Assembly (NCBI RefSeq): GCF_030818955.1
Contig: NZ_JAUTBF010000001.1
Coordinates: 620,001 to 684,000, forward strand
DNA length: 64,000 nucleotides
Source of the DNA: Microbacterium trichothecenolyticum
GTDB lineage: Bacteria > Actinomycetota > Actinomycetes > Actinomycetales > Microbacteriaceae
Reading direction: 5' to 3'
Part shown: in pieces, positions 1-8,132 of the stretch
Layout of the letters: each line of letters begins with the position of its first letter
Numbering within the stretch: position 1 is the stretch's first letter
Position numbers and translations under genes: made by a program
The notes under the pieces: generated by a model
Database searches by the model: none
Told to the model about the DNA's origin: nothing
What the model saw: only the letters and a program-made list of their open reading frames with translations

Positions 1-326
1 ATGCTTCCGAGGGGGAGTGCTTCGGGCCGGTGCTCACGATCCAGGAGGTCGCCGACGAGGGCGAGGCGATCGCGCGCGCGTCACACGGGTCGATCGGTCT
101 CGCCGGCTACGTCTTCGGTGAGCGCGATCGCGCGTTGCGCGTGGGAGAGCGCCTGACCGCGGGGGAGGTGAAGATCAACGGCACGAGCCTGCTCGACCTG
201 GCCGACGACTCGGCGCAGTCGTTCTTCGGCGACAGCGGCGTGGGCGGTCATGGCGACCGGGACGTGCTCGACTTCTACTCCGGCGTCCGCGTCATCGGGG
301 AAGACCTGCTCGACCCGCCGATGTGA
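1..326 (+). CDS. Aldehyde dehydrogenase, C-terminal fragment (5' end outside window)
   Basis: The reading frame is open from the window edge (first full codon at base 3) to TGA at 324-326. It reads ASEGECFGPVLTIQEV near its start, which is the conserved E-x-FGPV segment that follows the catalytic region in NAD(P)-dependent aldehyde dehydrogenases. It ends with the family's typical tail (FYSGVRVIGED). The enzyme oxidises an aldehyde to its acid in the cytoplasm; the substrate cannot be told from this end. The ATG at 30 is internal, not the start. The FadR-type regulator lies 69 bases downstream on the same strand and may control or be cotranscribed with it. Confidence 0.85.
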   Translation, partial: ASEGECFGPVLTIQEVADEGEAIARASHGSIGLAGYVFGERDRALRVGERLTAGEVKINGTSLLDLADDSAQSFFGDSGVGGHGDRDVLDFYSGVRVIGEDLLDPPM

Positions 327-395
327 GAGCGGCCCGCCGTCTGCGCGATGATGGAGAGGGGCTGACCGACCGGCAGCCGCCGCGAGAAGGGAACG

Positions 396-1127
396 GTGTC
401 GATGCCGCACACGCGTCGAGTGGTCGATGCTTCGCAGTTCCCGCCGCTGCGCCCGGTTCCGGGGTACCTTGCCGTGGTCGACTTCGTGCGCCGCGAGATC
501 TCGCTCGGTCGTCTCCTCCCCGGCGACCGGTTGCCGGCCGAGCGGCGCCTTGCGGAGCAGCTGGGCGTGGCGCGCGAGACGCTGCGGCAGGCCCTGCGGG
601 TGCTCGAGGGCGGTGGCTTCCTCTCGATCGAGCGTGGCGCCAACGGCGGGGCCGTGATCCTGGCGGACGTCGTGGACGACGCCGTCCTGCGCAGCGAGCT
701 GCGCACGCGCAAGGATTCGCTCGTGCAGCTGATCGAGTACCGCGCCGAGATCGAGTCCTCGGCCGCGCGTCTCGCCGCGACCAAGCGGACGGATGCCGAT
801 GTGGATGCCATGCGTGCCGCGCAGGCGGAGCTGTCGGGCGCCGAAGACAAGGACGTCTCCCGGAGCGCCGACACCGCGTTCCATCTCGCGGTCGCGACCG
901 CCGCGGGCAACCCGTTCCTGCTCCAGGCCGTCGAGGATGCCCGAGCGACGATGTTCTTCCCCGTCGATCTGGCCACGTTCGAGTTCGTCAAGGAGACGAG
1001 CCACCGCGGCCACGAGGCGGTGCTGCGCGCGATCGCGGATCGCGATCCGGATGCCGCTGCGGCGGCGATGCGCGAGCACGTCGAGCAGACGCGCGTCGAC
1101 CTGATGGCCCTGATCGACGCGGAGTGA
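396..1127 (+). CDS. GntR/FadR-family transcriptional regulator
   Basis: This 243-residue protein has an N-terminal winged helix (about residues 20-85, with LLPGDRLPAERRLAEQLGVARETLRQALR, shown here as its two halves LLPGDRLPAERRLAEQ and LGVARETLRQALR) and a C-terminal all-helical FCD domain that binds a small acid ligand. Candidate metal-binding histidines lie in AFHLAVATAAGN, the SHRGHEAVL segment and REHVEQT. It starts with GTG at 396 behind AGAAGG at 385-390; ATG at 402 is an alternative. It probably responds to a carboxylate or sugar-acid ligand related to the adjacent aldehyde dehydrogenase; that link is inference from position. Confidence 0.88.
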   Translation: MSMPHTRRVVDASQFPPLRPVPGYLAVVDFVRREISLGRLLPGDRLPAERRLAEQLGVARETLRQALRVLEGGGFLSIERGANGGAVILADVVDDAVLRSELRTRKDSLVQLIEYRAEIESSAARLAATKRTDADVDAMRAAQAELSGAEDKDVSRSADTAFHLAVATAAGNPFLLQAVEDARATMFFPVDLATFEFVKETSHRGHEAVLRAIADRDPDAAAAAMREHVEQTRVDLMALIDAE

Positions 1128-1145
1128 TCCCGTCCCGTCGCTGTG

Positions 1146-1688
1146 TCACGCGGTCCGGTGCCGGCGTGCCCGCTCGGGTGCCCGAGCGGCTCGAGCGGCT
1201 TGGGCGCGGAGGAGGACCGGGCCGGACCGCGCGAGTTGGCGGATCGCCTCGCTTCCGATCCTCGCCAGGGTGGCGTCGATCTCGGACGACGTTCCCGTCA
1301 GCTCGATCGTGAGTTCGTCGCGCGTGCGACTCAACAGCCGCGCGTGGCGTGCGCCGGAAGTCACCAGGAGGGAGAAGAGCTCCATCGAGGCCGTGGCCGT
1401 GAGCACGGCCAGTTCACGCCCGACGGCGAGCTCACCGGTGGCCGTCGTATCGGCGCCGATCACGCGGTGCACGCCGACCACGCGGTTCAGTGCCTTGCAC
1501 GCCATATTCATCGTGAGCGGACCGAGATCGACGTGCACGGTGAGCCACGACCTGCCGCGGTCGTCCTCGGTCGTGATCGTCGCCGAGACGACACGCAGGT
1601 TGCGCTGACGCAGTACGCCCAAGACGCGGCCGAGAGTTGCCGGGTCGGCATCCATCGTCACGAGAAGCAGTGCGAACGGCGAGGTCAT
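1146..1688 (-). CDS. ACT-domain protein resembling the acetolactate synthase small subunit
   Basis: The 180-residue protein opens with an ACT-type fold (ALLLVTMDADPATLGRVLGV, then RVVSATITTED), which in IlvN-type subunits binds branched-chain amino acids and regulates a thiamine-diphosphate enzyme. The C-terminal part is less recognisable. It lies 59 bases downstream of, and on the same strand as, the decarboxylase at 1748-3433, so the two may be cotranscribed. No acetolactate synthase large subunit is in the window. Pairing of an IlvN-like subunit with a pyruvate/indolepyruvate decarboxylase would be unusual; it could instead be an orphan amino-acid sensor. Confidence 0.6.
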   Translation of the reverse strand: MTSPFALLLVTMDADPATLGRVLGVLRQRNLRVVSATITTEDDRGRSWLTVHVDLGPLTMNMACKALNRVVGVHRVIGADTTATGELAVGRELAVLTATASMELFSLLVTSGARHARLLSRTRDELTIELTGTSSEIDATLARIGSEAIRQLARSGPVLLRAQAARAARAPERARRHRTA

Positions 1689-1747
1689 GGATCCTGCGAG
1701 GGAGAGGGGTGTCTGATCTATAGGTATGGAATATAGACCATAAACGC

Positions 1748-3433
1748 TCAGTGCGTGTTCGTCGCGGAGATCCCGGCGGTCAGGGCGAGAAGCAGCCGCG
1801 GCGCGTCGCGGGCGTCGAGCACAAGTCGCACGAGAGCGGGACCCGTTTCATGCTCCAGTGCCGCCAGCACGTCGCGCAGTTCGGCATCCGTCGTCGCCGC
1901 GAACGTCGCCGTGCGGCGCGCGCCGAGGGCCGGGGGAAGCGCCTCCCAGTCCCAGGCGCGGATGTCCTGGTACACCGCGTCGGGGCTCTGGATGAGGCGC
2001 TCGACCGTGTAGCCGGCGTTGTCGAGGACGAACACCACAGGGCGCGCATCGACGTCGAGCAGCGCACCGAGCTCCTGGATCGTCAGCTGCGCCGAGCCGT
2101 CGCCGATGAAGAGCACGGGCCGGTGCTCGGGGCGGGCGAGCGCGGCACCCAGGGCCGCGGGGAGCGTGTAACCGATCGACGACCAGACAGGTTGTCCGAG
2201 CAGGTCGCTGCGCGGCGGCAGCACCAGGTCGACCGCGCCGTAGAACGACGTCCCCGCCTCCGCGATCACCGTCGTCCCCGGCTGAAGCCAGCGCTGGACC
2301 GCGGGCCACAGGACGGCGTGCGTCAGCGGCTCGCCGAGTGCACGCGCCGCTTCGGTCCCCGGCCTCTCCGAGGTGAGCCGCGAGGGGTCGAAAACGGGCG
2401 GGAAGCCTCGTCGCGCCGTCTCCTCGGTGAGCACGGCGACGGCATCCGCCATTCGCACACCGGGATACACGGCATGGGCGATGCGGGCGCTGTCGGGGTC
2501 GATCTGGATCGCGGATGCCGCGTCGTACCGCTGCGTGAAGAAGCCGGTCGTGAAGTCGCTGAAGACGGCTCCGATGAGCACGAGCGGATCCGCATCGTCG
2601 ACGGCATCGCGCGTCTCGTCGCTCCGCGTGACGGCACCCAGGTACGTACCGAGGCTCGCGGGGTGATCTTCGTCGAGGAGTGCCTTCGCGCCCGTCTGCG
2701 ACGCGATGCGCACGCCGGGGTGATCGGCAAGCGCGGCGACCGTGGCCTCGAGTCCCTGGCGGTGCACGCGGGCTCCGGCCAGGACCGTGAGGTCGGCGGC
2801 CGTCGCGAGTCGGGCGCGTAAGGCGATACGGAACGCGTCGACGGCCGCCGGGTCGCTCGACGGCGCGCGCAGCGGCACGCGGAGCCTGTCGGCATCCACA
2901 TTCCATCCCGCCAGATCCAGCGGGATGCCGAGGTAGGCGGGACGACGGTGGGTCAGCATCGCGGTCACGACGTCGTCGATCTGCTGCGCGGCATCGTCGG
3001 GACGCAGCACCTCGCAGGCGACGGCCACTTCGCGAGCGATGCGCACGAATCGATCGACGTCGCCATCGAGAAACGTGTGGTGCAGGGGCGTGCGCGACGC
3101 GCGAGCGCTGGTGGAGGGCATGCCGACGATGTGGAGCACGGGTACGTCCTCCGCGTAGCTGCCCGCGATGCCGTTCACCGCGGAGAGCTCCCCGACGCCG
3201 AACGTCGTCACGAGCGCGCCGCACCGTCGTCCGACGCGCGCATACCCGTCGGCCGCGTAAGCCGCGTTGAGCTCGTTCGTCGAGCCGGCCCAGTGCAGGC
3301 CGTCCACGGCGACCATCTCGTCGAGGAGCGTGAGGTTGAAGTCACCGGGGAGTCCGAAGACGTGAGCGGCCCCGATCTGGAGCAGGCGGTGCGCGAGATA
3401 GCGTCCGACGGAGAGTGAAGCGTGTGCGTCCAT
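1748..3433 (-). CDS. ipdC: Indolepyruvate/pyruvate decarboxylase (ThDP-dependent)
   Basis: The roughly 561-residue protein has all landmarks of the pyruvate decarboxylase family: the catalytic glutamate in STNELNAAYAADGYAR, the paired active-site histidines in TPLHHTFLDGD, and the thiamine-diphosphate/Mg motif GDGSAQLTIQEL with the following Asn in VLDNAGYT. It decarboxylates a 2-keto acid to an aldehyde; in soil actinobacteria indolepyruvate (auxin route) or pyruvate are the usual substrates, and the choice is not decided here. I prefer ATG at 3433 (MDAHASLSV); a TTG six codons earlier is possible. The divergent Lrp gene begins 60 bases away and is the likely regulator. The symbol is tentative. 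Confidence 0.82.
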   Translation of the reverse strand: MDAHASLSVGRYLAHRLLQIGAAHVFGLPGDFNLTLLDEMVAVDGLHWAGSTNELNAAYAADGYARVGRRCGALVTTFGVGELSAVNGIAGSYAEDVPVLHIVGMPSTSARASRTPLHHTFLDGDVDRFVRIAREVAVACEVLRPDDAAQQIDDVVTAMLTHRRPAYLGIPLDLAGWNVDADRLRVPLRAPSSDPAAVDAFRIALRARLATAADLTVLAGARVHRQGLEATVAALADHPGVRIASQTGAKALLDEDHPASLGTYLGAVTRSDETRDAVDDADPLVLIGAVFSDFTTGFFTQRYDAASAIQIDPDSARIAHAVYPGVRMADAVAVLTEETARRGFPPVFDPSRLTSERPGTEAARALGEPLTHAVLWPAVQRWLQPGTTVIAEAGTSFYGAVDLVLPPRSDLLGQPVWSSIGYTLPAALGAALARPEHRPVLFIGDGSAQLTIQELGALLDVDARPVVFVLDNAGYTVERLIQSPDAVYQDIRAWDWEALPPALGARRTATFAATTDAELRDVLAALEHETGPALVRLVLDARDAPRLLLALTAGISATNTH

Positions 3434-3492
3434 GCGAGGATCACAGCACAAAGCACGAGAATCAACTTCTGGCTTCGAAAAGGATGATCAAA
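3434..3492. promoter_or_regulatory. Divergent control region between ipdC and lrp-like gene
   Basis: This short gap is clearly AT-richer than the neighbourhood (for example around 3450-3492), as is usual for Lrp/AsnC binding sites. AAAAGG at 3478-3483 is placed 9 bases before ATG 3493 and decides that start for the regulator. No single palindrome stands out, so the operator position is inference. Confidence 0.4.
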
Positions 3493-3993
3493 ATGACCAA
3501 TGAATCGCGTCCTGGCTGTGCGGCGCTGACCAGACCGACCAGTGTCCTGGACCGCATGGCACGACGGGTTCTGCACGCGCTGGACCGCGAGCCTCGTGCG
3601 ACCGTGGGTTGGTTGTCCGAGACGCTCGGTATCGCGCGCGGCACCGTGCAGGCCCGCCTCGGGGCGTTGTTCGAGACCGACGTCCTGCGCCCGCCGAGCA
3701 CGACCGCGCGTCCGGCCAGCCTCGGGTACAGCCTCCGCGCCTACGTGACCGCGGCCGTCGCGCAGAGTGAGTTCGACAACGCGATGCGGGCGCTCCGGCA
3801 CATCCCGGAGGTGATCGAGTGCGTCGCGGTGGCGGGGACGGACGACCTCGTGCTGCAGGTCGTCGCACGCGATGCCGACGACCTCTACCGCATCGGCCAA
3901 CTCGTTCTGCGGTGCCCCGGCATTCGGCGGACAGCCACGTCGCTGGTCCTGCAGGAGCTGATCCCGTATCGCATGGCCCAGCTGCTCGTGTGA
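3493..3993 (+). CDS. Lrp/AsnC-family transcriptional regulator
   Basis: The 166-residue protein has an N-terminal helix-turn-helix (VLDRMARRVLHALDREP onward, with TVGWLSETLGIARGTVQARL, residues about 15-60) and a C-terminal RAM/ACT-like ligand domain (AYVTAAVAQSEFDNAMR through VIECVAVAGTDDLVLQVVARD). Such proteins form octamers that sense amino acids. The start at 3493 is chosen for ribosome-binding-site spacing; an upstream ATG at 3484 overlaps that site. It is divergent from the decarboxylase, an arrangement known for Lrp-type activators of aromatic keto-acid decarboxylase genes, so it probably regulates that gene. Confidence 0.85.
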   Translation: MTNESRPGCAALTRPTSVLDRMARRVLHALDREPRATVGWLSETLGIARGTVQARLGALFETDVLRPPSTTARPASLGYSLRAYVTAAVAQSEFDNAMRALRHIPEVIECVAVAGTDDLVLQVVARDADDLYRIGQLVLRCPGIRRTATSLVLQELIPYRMAQLLV

Positions 3994-4040
3994 CCGGACG
4001 CGGCGGAACACGGGCGGACTGCCGCGCGGGAAGCATCCGA

Positions 4041-4046
4041 TAGACT
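4041..4046 (+). promoter_or_regulatory. Candidate -10 element upstream of tig
   Basis: TAGACT fits the TAnnnT actinobacterial -10 pattern and lies about 205 bases before the tig start, in a 258-base gene-free stretch (3994-4251). No clear -35 is visible. A transcript from here would have a long GC-rich leader containing a short palindrome (GACGGCCGTC at 4051-4060). Confidence 0.35.
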
Positions 4047-4251
4047 CGACGACGGCCGTCGCCGCTCCTTCGTCTCCGCGTCGCCCCGTGCGAATCGTGG
4101 AGTCGGCAGACCTGCGGTGACTCCAGGCGACCGGCGAAGCGCCCTCGGGTGCGTAGCGCGATCACTGATCCGCCCCGGCGTCACGGCCCCACAGACCACA
4201 GGCCTAGCCGGCCCCCGCGTGCGCGCGGGCCACACGAGGAGAACGAACCGC

Positions 4252-5712
4252 ATGGTCAACAGCACCGTCGAGAAGCTCAGCCCCACCCGGGTCAAGCTGC
4301 ACATCACGGTCTCGCCCGACGAGCTCAAGCCGAGCATCGCCCACGCCTATGAGCACATCGCGCGTGACGTGCAGATCCCCGGCTTCCGCAAGGGCAAGGT
4401 GCCCGCTCCCATCATCGACCAGCGCATGGGCCGCGGTGCCGTCATCGAGCACGCCGTCAACGAGGGCCTCGACGGGTTCTACCGCGAAGCCGTCGAGGCG
4501 CAGGAGCTGCGCGTCATCGGCCGCCCGAGCGCCGAGATCGTCGACCTGCCCGACCTGAAGGACTTCTCCGGCGACCTGGTCGTCGACGTCGAGGTCGACG
4601 TGCGCCCCGAGTTCGATCTGCCCGCCTACGACACCATCACCGTGACCGTCGACGCGGCCGAGGTCGACGAGGCCGGCATCGACGCCGAGCTCGACCGCCT
4701 GCGCGCCCGCTTCGGCACGCTCGTCACCGTCGACCGCCCCGCGGCGAAGGGCGACTTCGTCGAGCTCGACCTCGTCGCCACGATCGACGGTGCCGAGATC
4801 GACCGCGCCGAGGGCGTGTCGTACGAGGTCGGCTCGGGCGAGCTGCTCGAGGGTATCGACGAGGCCATCGACTCGCTCACCGCCGGTGAAGAGACCACCT
4901 TCCGCTCGAAGCTCGTCGGCGGCGACCACGCCGGTGAGGAGGCCGAGGTGGCCGTCACGATCACCGCGGTCAAGGAGCGCGAGCTCCCCGAGGCCGACGA
5001 CGACTTCGCGCAGATGGCATCCGAGTTCGACACCATCGGCGAGTTGCGCGAGTCGCTGAGCGAGCGCGTGTCGCAGCAGGCCGTGTTCACGCAGGGTTCC
5101 GCCGCGCGCGACAAGTTCATCGAGGCGCTGCTCGAGGCCGTCGAGATCCCCGTTCCGCCGGCTCTGATCGAAGACGAGGTGAACAACCACCTCGAGGGCG
5201 AGAACCGCCTCGAAGACGACGCGCACCGCGCCGAGGTCACCGAGGCGAGCGAGAAGCAGTTCCGCACGCAGATGGTGCTCGACAAGATCGCCGAAGACGC
5301 CAACGTGCAGGTGTCGCAGGATGAGCTCACCCAGTACCTCATCCAGTCGGCCGCGCAGTACAACATGGCGCCGCAGGACTTCGTCAACGCGCTGCAGCAG
5401 GGCAACCAGCTCCCCGCGCTCGTCGGTGAGGTCGCCCGCAACAAGGCCCTGGCCATCGCGCTCGGCAAGGTCACCGTCGTCGACACCAACGGCAAGCCCG
5501 TCGACCTCACCGGCTTCGTCGCCGTCGAGGGCGAGGAGCCCACCGAGGCCGACGAAGAAGAGGTCGTCGAAGAGGCGCAGGAGATCGCCGACGCGGCGGC
5601 CGACGCCGACGCCGTCATCGAGGCCGAGGAAGCCGCCGCCGAGGAGGCCCCCAAGAAGGCCCCCGCCAAGAAGCGCGCTCCGGCCAAGAAGAAGGCCGCC
5701 GACAGCGAGTGA
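4252..5712 (+). CDS. tig: Trigger factor, ribosome-associated chaperone and peptidyl-prolyl isomerase
   Basis: The 486-residue protein begins [18 protein letters not shown]. The ribosome-docking signature GFRKGKVP is in the N-terminal domain (about residue 45), followed by the FKBP-like isomerase domain ([15 protein letters not shown]) and the helical chaperone domain. It binds ribosomal protein L23 and shields nascent chains. The C-terminal tail is a long acidic stretch ending in Lys/Ala repeats ([16 protein letters not shown]), a feature common in actinobacterial homologues. The start ATG 4252 has GAGGAG at 4236-4241. It sits upstream of the clp genes as in many bacteria. Confidence 0.97.
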   Translation: MVNSTVEKLSPTRVKLHITVSPDELKPSIAHAYEHIARDVQIPGFRKGKVPAPIIDQRMGRGAVIEHAVNEGLDGFYREAVEAQELRVIGRPSAEIVDLPDLKDFSGDLVVDVEVDVRPEFDLPAYDTITVTVDAAEVDEAGIDAELDRLRARFGTLVTVDRPAAKGDFVELDLVATIDGAEIDRAEGVSYEVGSGELLEGIDEAIDSLTAGEETTFRSKLVGGDHAGEEAEVAVTITAVKERELPEADDDFAQMASEFDTIGELRESLSERVSQQAVFTQGSAARDKFIEALLEAVEIPVPPALIEDEVNNHLEGENRLEDDAHRAEVTEASEKQFRTQMVLDKIAEDANVQVSQDELTQYLIQSAAQYNMAPQDFVNALQQGNQLPALVGEVARNKALAIALGKVTVVDTNGKPVDLTGFVAVEGEEPTEADEEEVVEEAQEIADAAADADAVIEAEEAAAEEAPKKAPAKKRAPAKKKAADSE

Positions 5713-5720
5713 TTCGTGAC

Positions 5721-5752
5721 GAGGGGGCGGGTGCTACGGCATCCGCCCCCTC
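5721..5752 (+). terminator. Rho-independent terminator after tig
   Basis: GAGGGGGCGGGTGC pairs with GCATCCGCCCCCTC (14 bp with one G-U) around a TACG tetraloop, 8 bases after the tig stop. The tract that follows (GTCATTTCCTGGTTT) is only moderately T-rich. Confidence 0.8.
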
Positions 5753-5808
5753 GTCATTTCCTGGTTTCGCCGCGCCCGGGACACCACCCGCGGGGCTCCC
5801 ACGGCGGT

Positions 5809-5963
5809 GACTTGCGCGAAACGCTCGCCCGGCGGGGCTCCCGGTGGACATATGGCATAAGTCAGCGGTCTGCGCTGGCGGGGCGTCACCGGCAGGGAGT
5901 TGACTTGCGCCGAATGCTCGCCTGGCAGGGCTGCCGGTGAACATATGGCGCAAGTCAGCGGTC
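5809..5963. repeat. Two tandem 62-bp palindromic repeats (93-bp period)
   Basis: Copies lie at 5809-5870 and 5902-5963 and match at roughly 52 of 62 positions. Each runs from GACTTGCGC to CATATGGC..AAGTCAGCGGTC. The second copy is itself an inverted repeat: GACTTGCGCC and GGCGCAAGTC are perfect complements, with an inner GGCAG/CTGCC. They fill the 335-base gap 5713-6047, which holds no other gene I can support. The AAGTCAGCG core also occurs at 27797-27806, suggesting a dispersed family. Confidence 0.8.
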
Positions 5964-6047
5964 CGTCGAGCGCCAGGTGAGCGGCGTGGCGGGATGGGGG
6001 TGAGGCGTGGCGGCCTCGGGGCAAGAGGAAAAGGACAGGAACACATC

Positions 6048-6536
6048 GTGAGCGACTGGCAAGACAGAGTGGATGCCGTCTGGGCAGACGACACGCTCGA
6101 TCCGGTGGAGGTCATCACGCGGATCGACGCGCTGGCGGGGGAGCGGTCGGCGGATGACGCGGTGGCGCTGTTCGAGCGGGCGGGTGCGCGCGACTCTGCG
6201 GGGCTCGAACAGGAGGCGGAGCCGCTGTATCGCCGCGCCCTCGAACTCGGCCTCGACGAGGAGCGGCGGACGCGGGCGACGATCCAGCTGGCCAGCACGA
6301 TCCGCAACCTCGGCAAGACCGACGAGGCCCTCGTAATGCTCCGCGCGGAGTACGAGCGCGAGCCGCGCGCCGCACTCCACGATGCCGCGGCGGCCTTCTA
6401 CGCCCTCGCGCTGGTGTCGAGCGGAGCGCCGGAGCGGGCGGCATCCATCGCCCTTCAGGCCCTCGCCCCGCACCTTCCGCGCTATACCCGGTCGGTGACC
6501 GGATACGCGCGAGAAATCGCCGAAGAACCCCGCTGA
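6048..6536 (+). CDS. Tetratricopeptide-repeat protein
   Basis: The 162-residue, all-helical protein starts at GTG 6048 (VSDWQDRVDAVWADD) behind AAAAGGACAGG at 6029-6039. Residues about 40-150 contain TPR-like helix pairs (LEQEAEPLYRRALELGLDEERR, split here as LEQEAEPLYRRALE and LGLDEERR, then IQLASTIRNLGKTDEALVML). It has no signal peptide or membrane segment, so a cytoplasmic scaffold role is likely. It precedes clpP by 78 bases. The function is unknown; TPR type is read from the sequence pattern. Confidence 0.75.
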   Translation: MSDWQDRVDAVWADDTLDPVEVITRIDALAGERSADDAVALFERAGARDSAGLEQEAEPLYRRALELGLDEERRTRATIQLASTIRNLGKTDEALVMLRAEYEREPRAALHDAAAAFYALALVSSGAPERAASIALQALAPHLPRYTRSVTGYAREIAEEPR

Positions 6537-6579
6537 TCCGCCCGCGGCGAACACGGCATCCCGCCCCGTGACCCGCCGG

Positions 6580-6585
6580 TAGATT
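6580..6585 (+). promoter_or_regulatory. Candidate -10 element of the clpP operon
   Basis: TAGATT matches the TAnnnT pattern, 29 bases before the clpP start at 6615; GGAAGAGGAG at 6600-6609 is the ribosome binding site. No obvious ClgR palindrome was recognised upstream. Confidence 0.4.
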
Positions 6586-6614
6586 CGTTGCAGATCACCG
6601 GAAGAGGAGCACCA

Positions 6615-7199
6615 ATGCCCGAACCCCTTATGGCAACGAGCGTCTTCGACAGGCTGCTGAAGGACCGCATCATCTGGCTCGGTTCCGAGGTGCGCGACGA
6701 GAACGCCAACGAGATCTGCGCGAAGATCCTCCTGCTCGCCGCAGAAGACGCGCAGAAGGACATCTACCTCTACATCAACTCGCCCGGCGGCTCCATCACG
6801 GCCGGCATGGCCATCTACGACACCATGCAGTTCGTGCCGAACGACATCGTCACCGTCGGCATCGGCATGGCGGCGTCGATGGGCCAGCTGCTGCTGACCA
6901 GCGGCACCAAGGGCAAGCGCTACATCACCCCCAACGCCCGCGTGCTGCTGCACCAGCCGCACGGCGGCTTCGGTGGGACCTCGAGCGACATCCAGACTCA
7001 GGCGCAGCTCATCCTCGACATGAAGCGCCGCCTCGCCGAGATCACCGCGTCGCAGACCGGCAAGAGCGTCGAGCAGATCAACGCCGACGGCGACCGCGAC
7101 CGCTGGTTCAGCGCGCAGGAGGCTCTCGAATACGGCTTCGTCGACCACATGCGCGAGCACGCCAGCGACGTCACCGGCGGCGGCGGAACCGCGGCCTGA
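6615..7199 (+). CDS. clpP: ATP-dependent Clp protease proteolytic subunit (first copy)
   Basis: The 194-residue serine protease shows the catalytic Ser in [13 protein letters not shown], the His in [11 protein letters not shown] and the Asp region in [31 protein letters not shown] is the handle segment. With ClpX it degrades tagged or misfolded proteins in the cytoplasm. I start at ATG 6615 because of the purine-rich site at 6600-6609; the ATG at 6630 is a possible processed form. It is followed 23 bases later by the second clpP. Actinobacterial ClpP pairs normally form a mixed tetradecamer. Confidence 0.96.
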   Translation: MPEPLMATSVFDRLLKDRIIWLGSEVRDENANEICAKILLLAAEDAQKDIYLYINSPGGSITAGMAIYDTMQFVPNDIVTVGIGMAASMGQLLLTSGTKGKRYITPNARVLLHQPHGGFGGTSSDIQTQAQLILDMKRRLAEITASQTGKSVEQINADGDRDRWFSAQEALEYGFVDHMREHASDVTGGGGTAA

Positions 7200-7222
7200 G
7201 GCCGAGAGGAAAGGACACCGAC

Positions 7223-7885
7223 ATGAACATCCCCACCTTCGGCGGCGCCGCGGCCCACATGCCCTCGAGTCGCTATGTTCTCCCGCAGTTCGAGGAGCGC
7301 ACGGCATACGGCTACAAGCGCCAGGACCCCTACAACAAGCTGTTCGAGGACCGCGTCATCTTCCTCGGCGTGCAGGTCGACGACGCGTCGGCCGACGACG
7401 TCATGGCCCAGCTGCTCGTGCTCGAGTCGCAGGACCCCGACCGCGACATCATCATGTACATCAACTCGCCCGGTGGCTCGTTCACGGCGATGACGGCGAT
7501 CTACGACACGATGCAGTACGTCTCGCCGCAGATCCAGACCGTCGTTCTCGGTCAGGCCGCGTCCGCGGCATCCGTGCTGCTGGCCGCCGGCGCCCCGGGC
7601 AAGCGTCTCGCCCTGCCGAACGCCCGCATCCTGATCCACCAGCCCGCCATGGGCGAGGCCGGTCACGGGCAGGCGTCCGACATCGAGATCCAGGCGCAGG
7701 AGATCCTCCGCATGCGCACCTGGCTCGAAGAGACGATGGCCCGTCACACCGGGCAGGACGTCGCGAAGGTCAACAAGGACATCGACCGCGACAAGATCCT
7801 GTCGGCGCAGGAGGCCCTCGAGTACGGCATCGTCGACCAGGTGCTCACGACTCGCAAGCGCACTCCGGCGGCCCTCACCGCCTGA
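7223..7885 (+). CDS. clpP: ATP-dependent Clp protease proteolytic subunit (second copy)
   Basis: The 220-residue paralogue carries the catalytic Ser in LGQAASAASVLLAAG, the His in ARILIHQPAMG and the terminal [13 protein letters not shown] segment. Its N-terminus is about 30 residues longer than the first copy, a likely propeptide. GAGAGGAAAGG at 7203-7213 is the ribosome binding site. The two copies differ enough to be the two distinct subunits of the actinobacterial heteromeric protease. A strong terminator follows, so clpX is probably transcribed separately at least in part. Confidence 0.96.
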   Translation: MNIPTFGGAAAHMPSSRYVLPQFEERTAYGYKRQDPYNKLFEDRVIFLGVQVDDASADDVMAQLLVLESQDPDRDIIMYINSPGGSFTAMTAIYDTMQYVSPQIQTVVLGQAASAASVLLAAGAPGKRLALPNARILIHQPAMGEAGHGQASDIEIQAQEILRMRTWLEETMARHTGQDVAKVNKDIDRDKILSAQEALEYGIVDQVLTTRKRTPAALTA

Positions 7886-7903
7886 CGCGCTCGCGCCACG
7901 AAC

Positions 7904-7935
7904 AGCCCCGCAGACCCGTTTCGGTCTGCGGGGCT
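7904..7935 (+). terminator. Rho-independent terminator after the clpP pair
   Basis: AGCCCCGCAGACC (7904-7916) pairs perfectly with GGTCTGCGGGGCT (7923-7935), 13 bp, loop CGTTTC, followed by TCGTGCTG. It separates the clpP pair from clpX. Confidence 0.8.
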
Positions 7936-8132
7936 TCGTGCTGCCGGGGACGAGCAGTCGACAGCGGTCGTTCCGCGTGCTCCTCGGTACCCGCACCCGG
8001 GGGCAGGCGGATGCCGGGCGTCCGCCCTGGGCGATCATGACGACGCCCGCACCGCAAATGCCCTCGGTTGACGCGGGCACGGGTTAGGCTCGGGTACACA
8101 CCGGCGGGGGCCGGGTGATCGGAGGATCGAGC

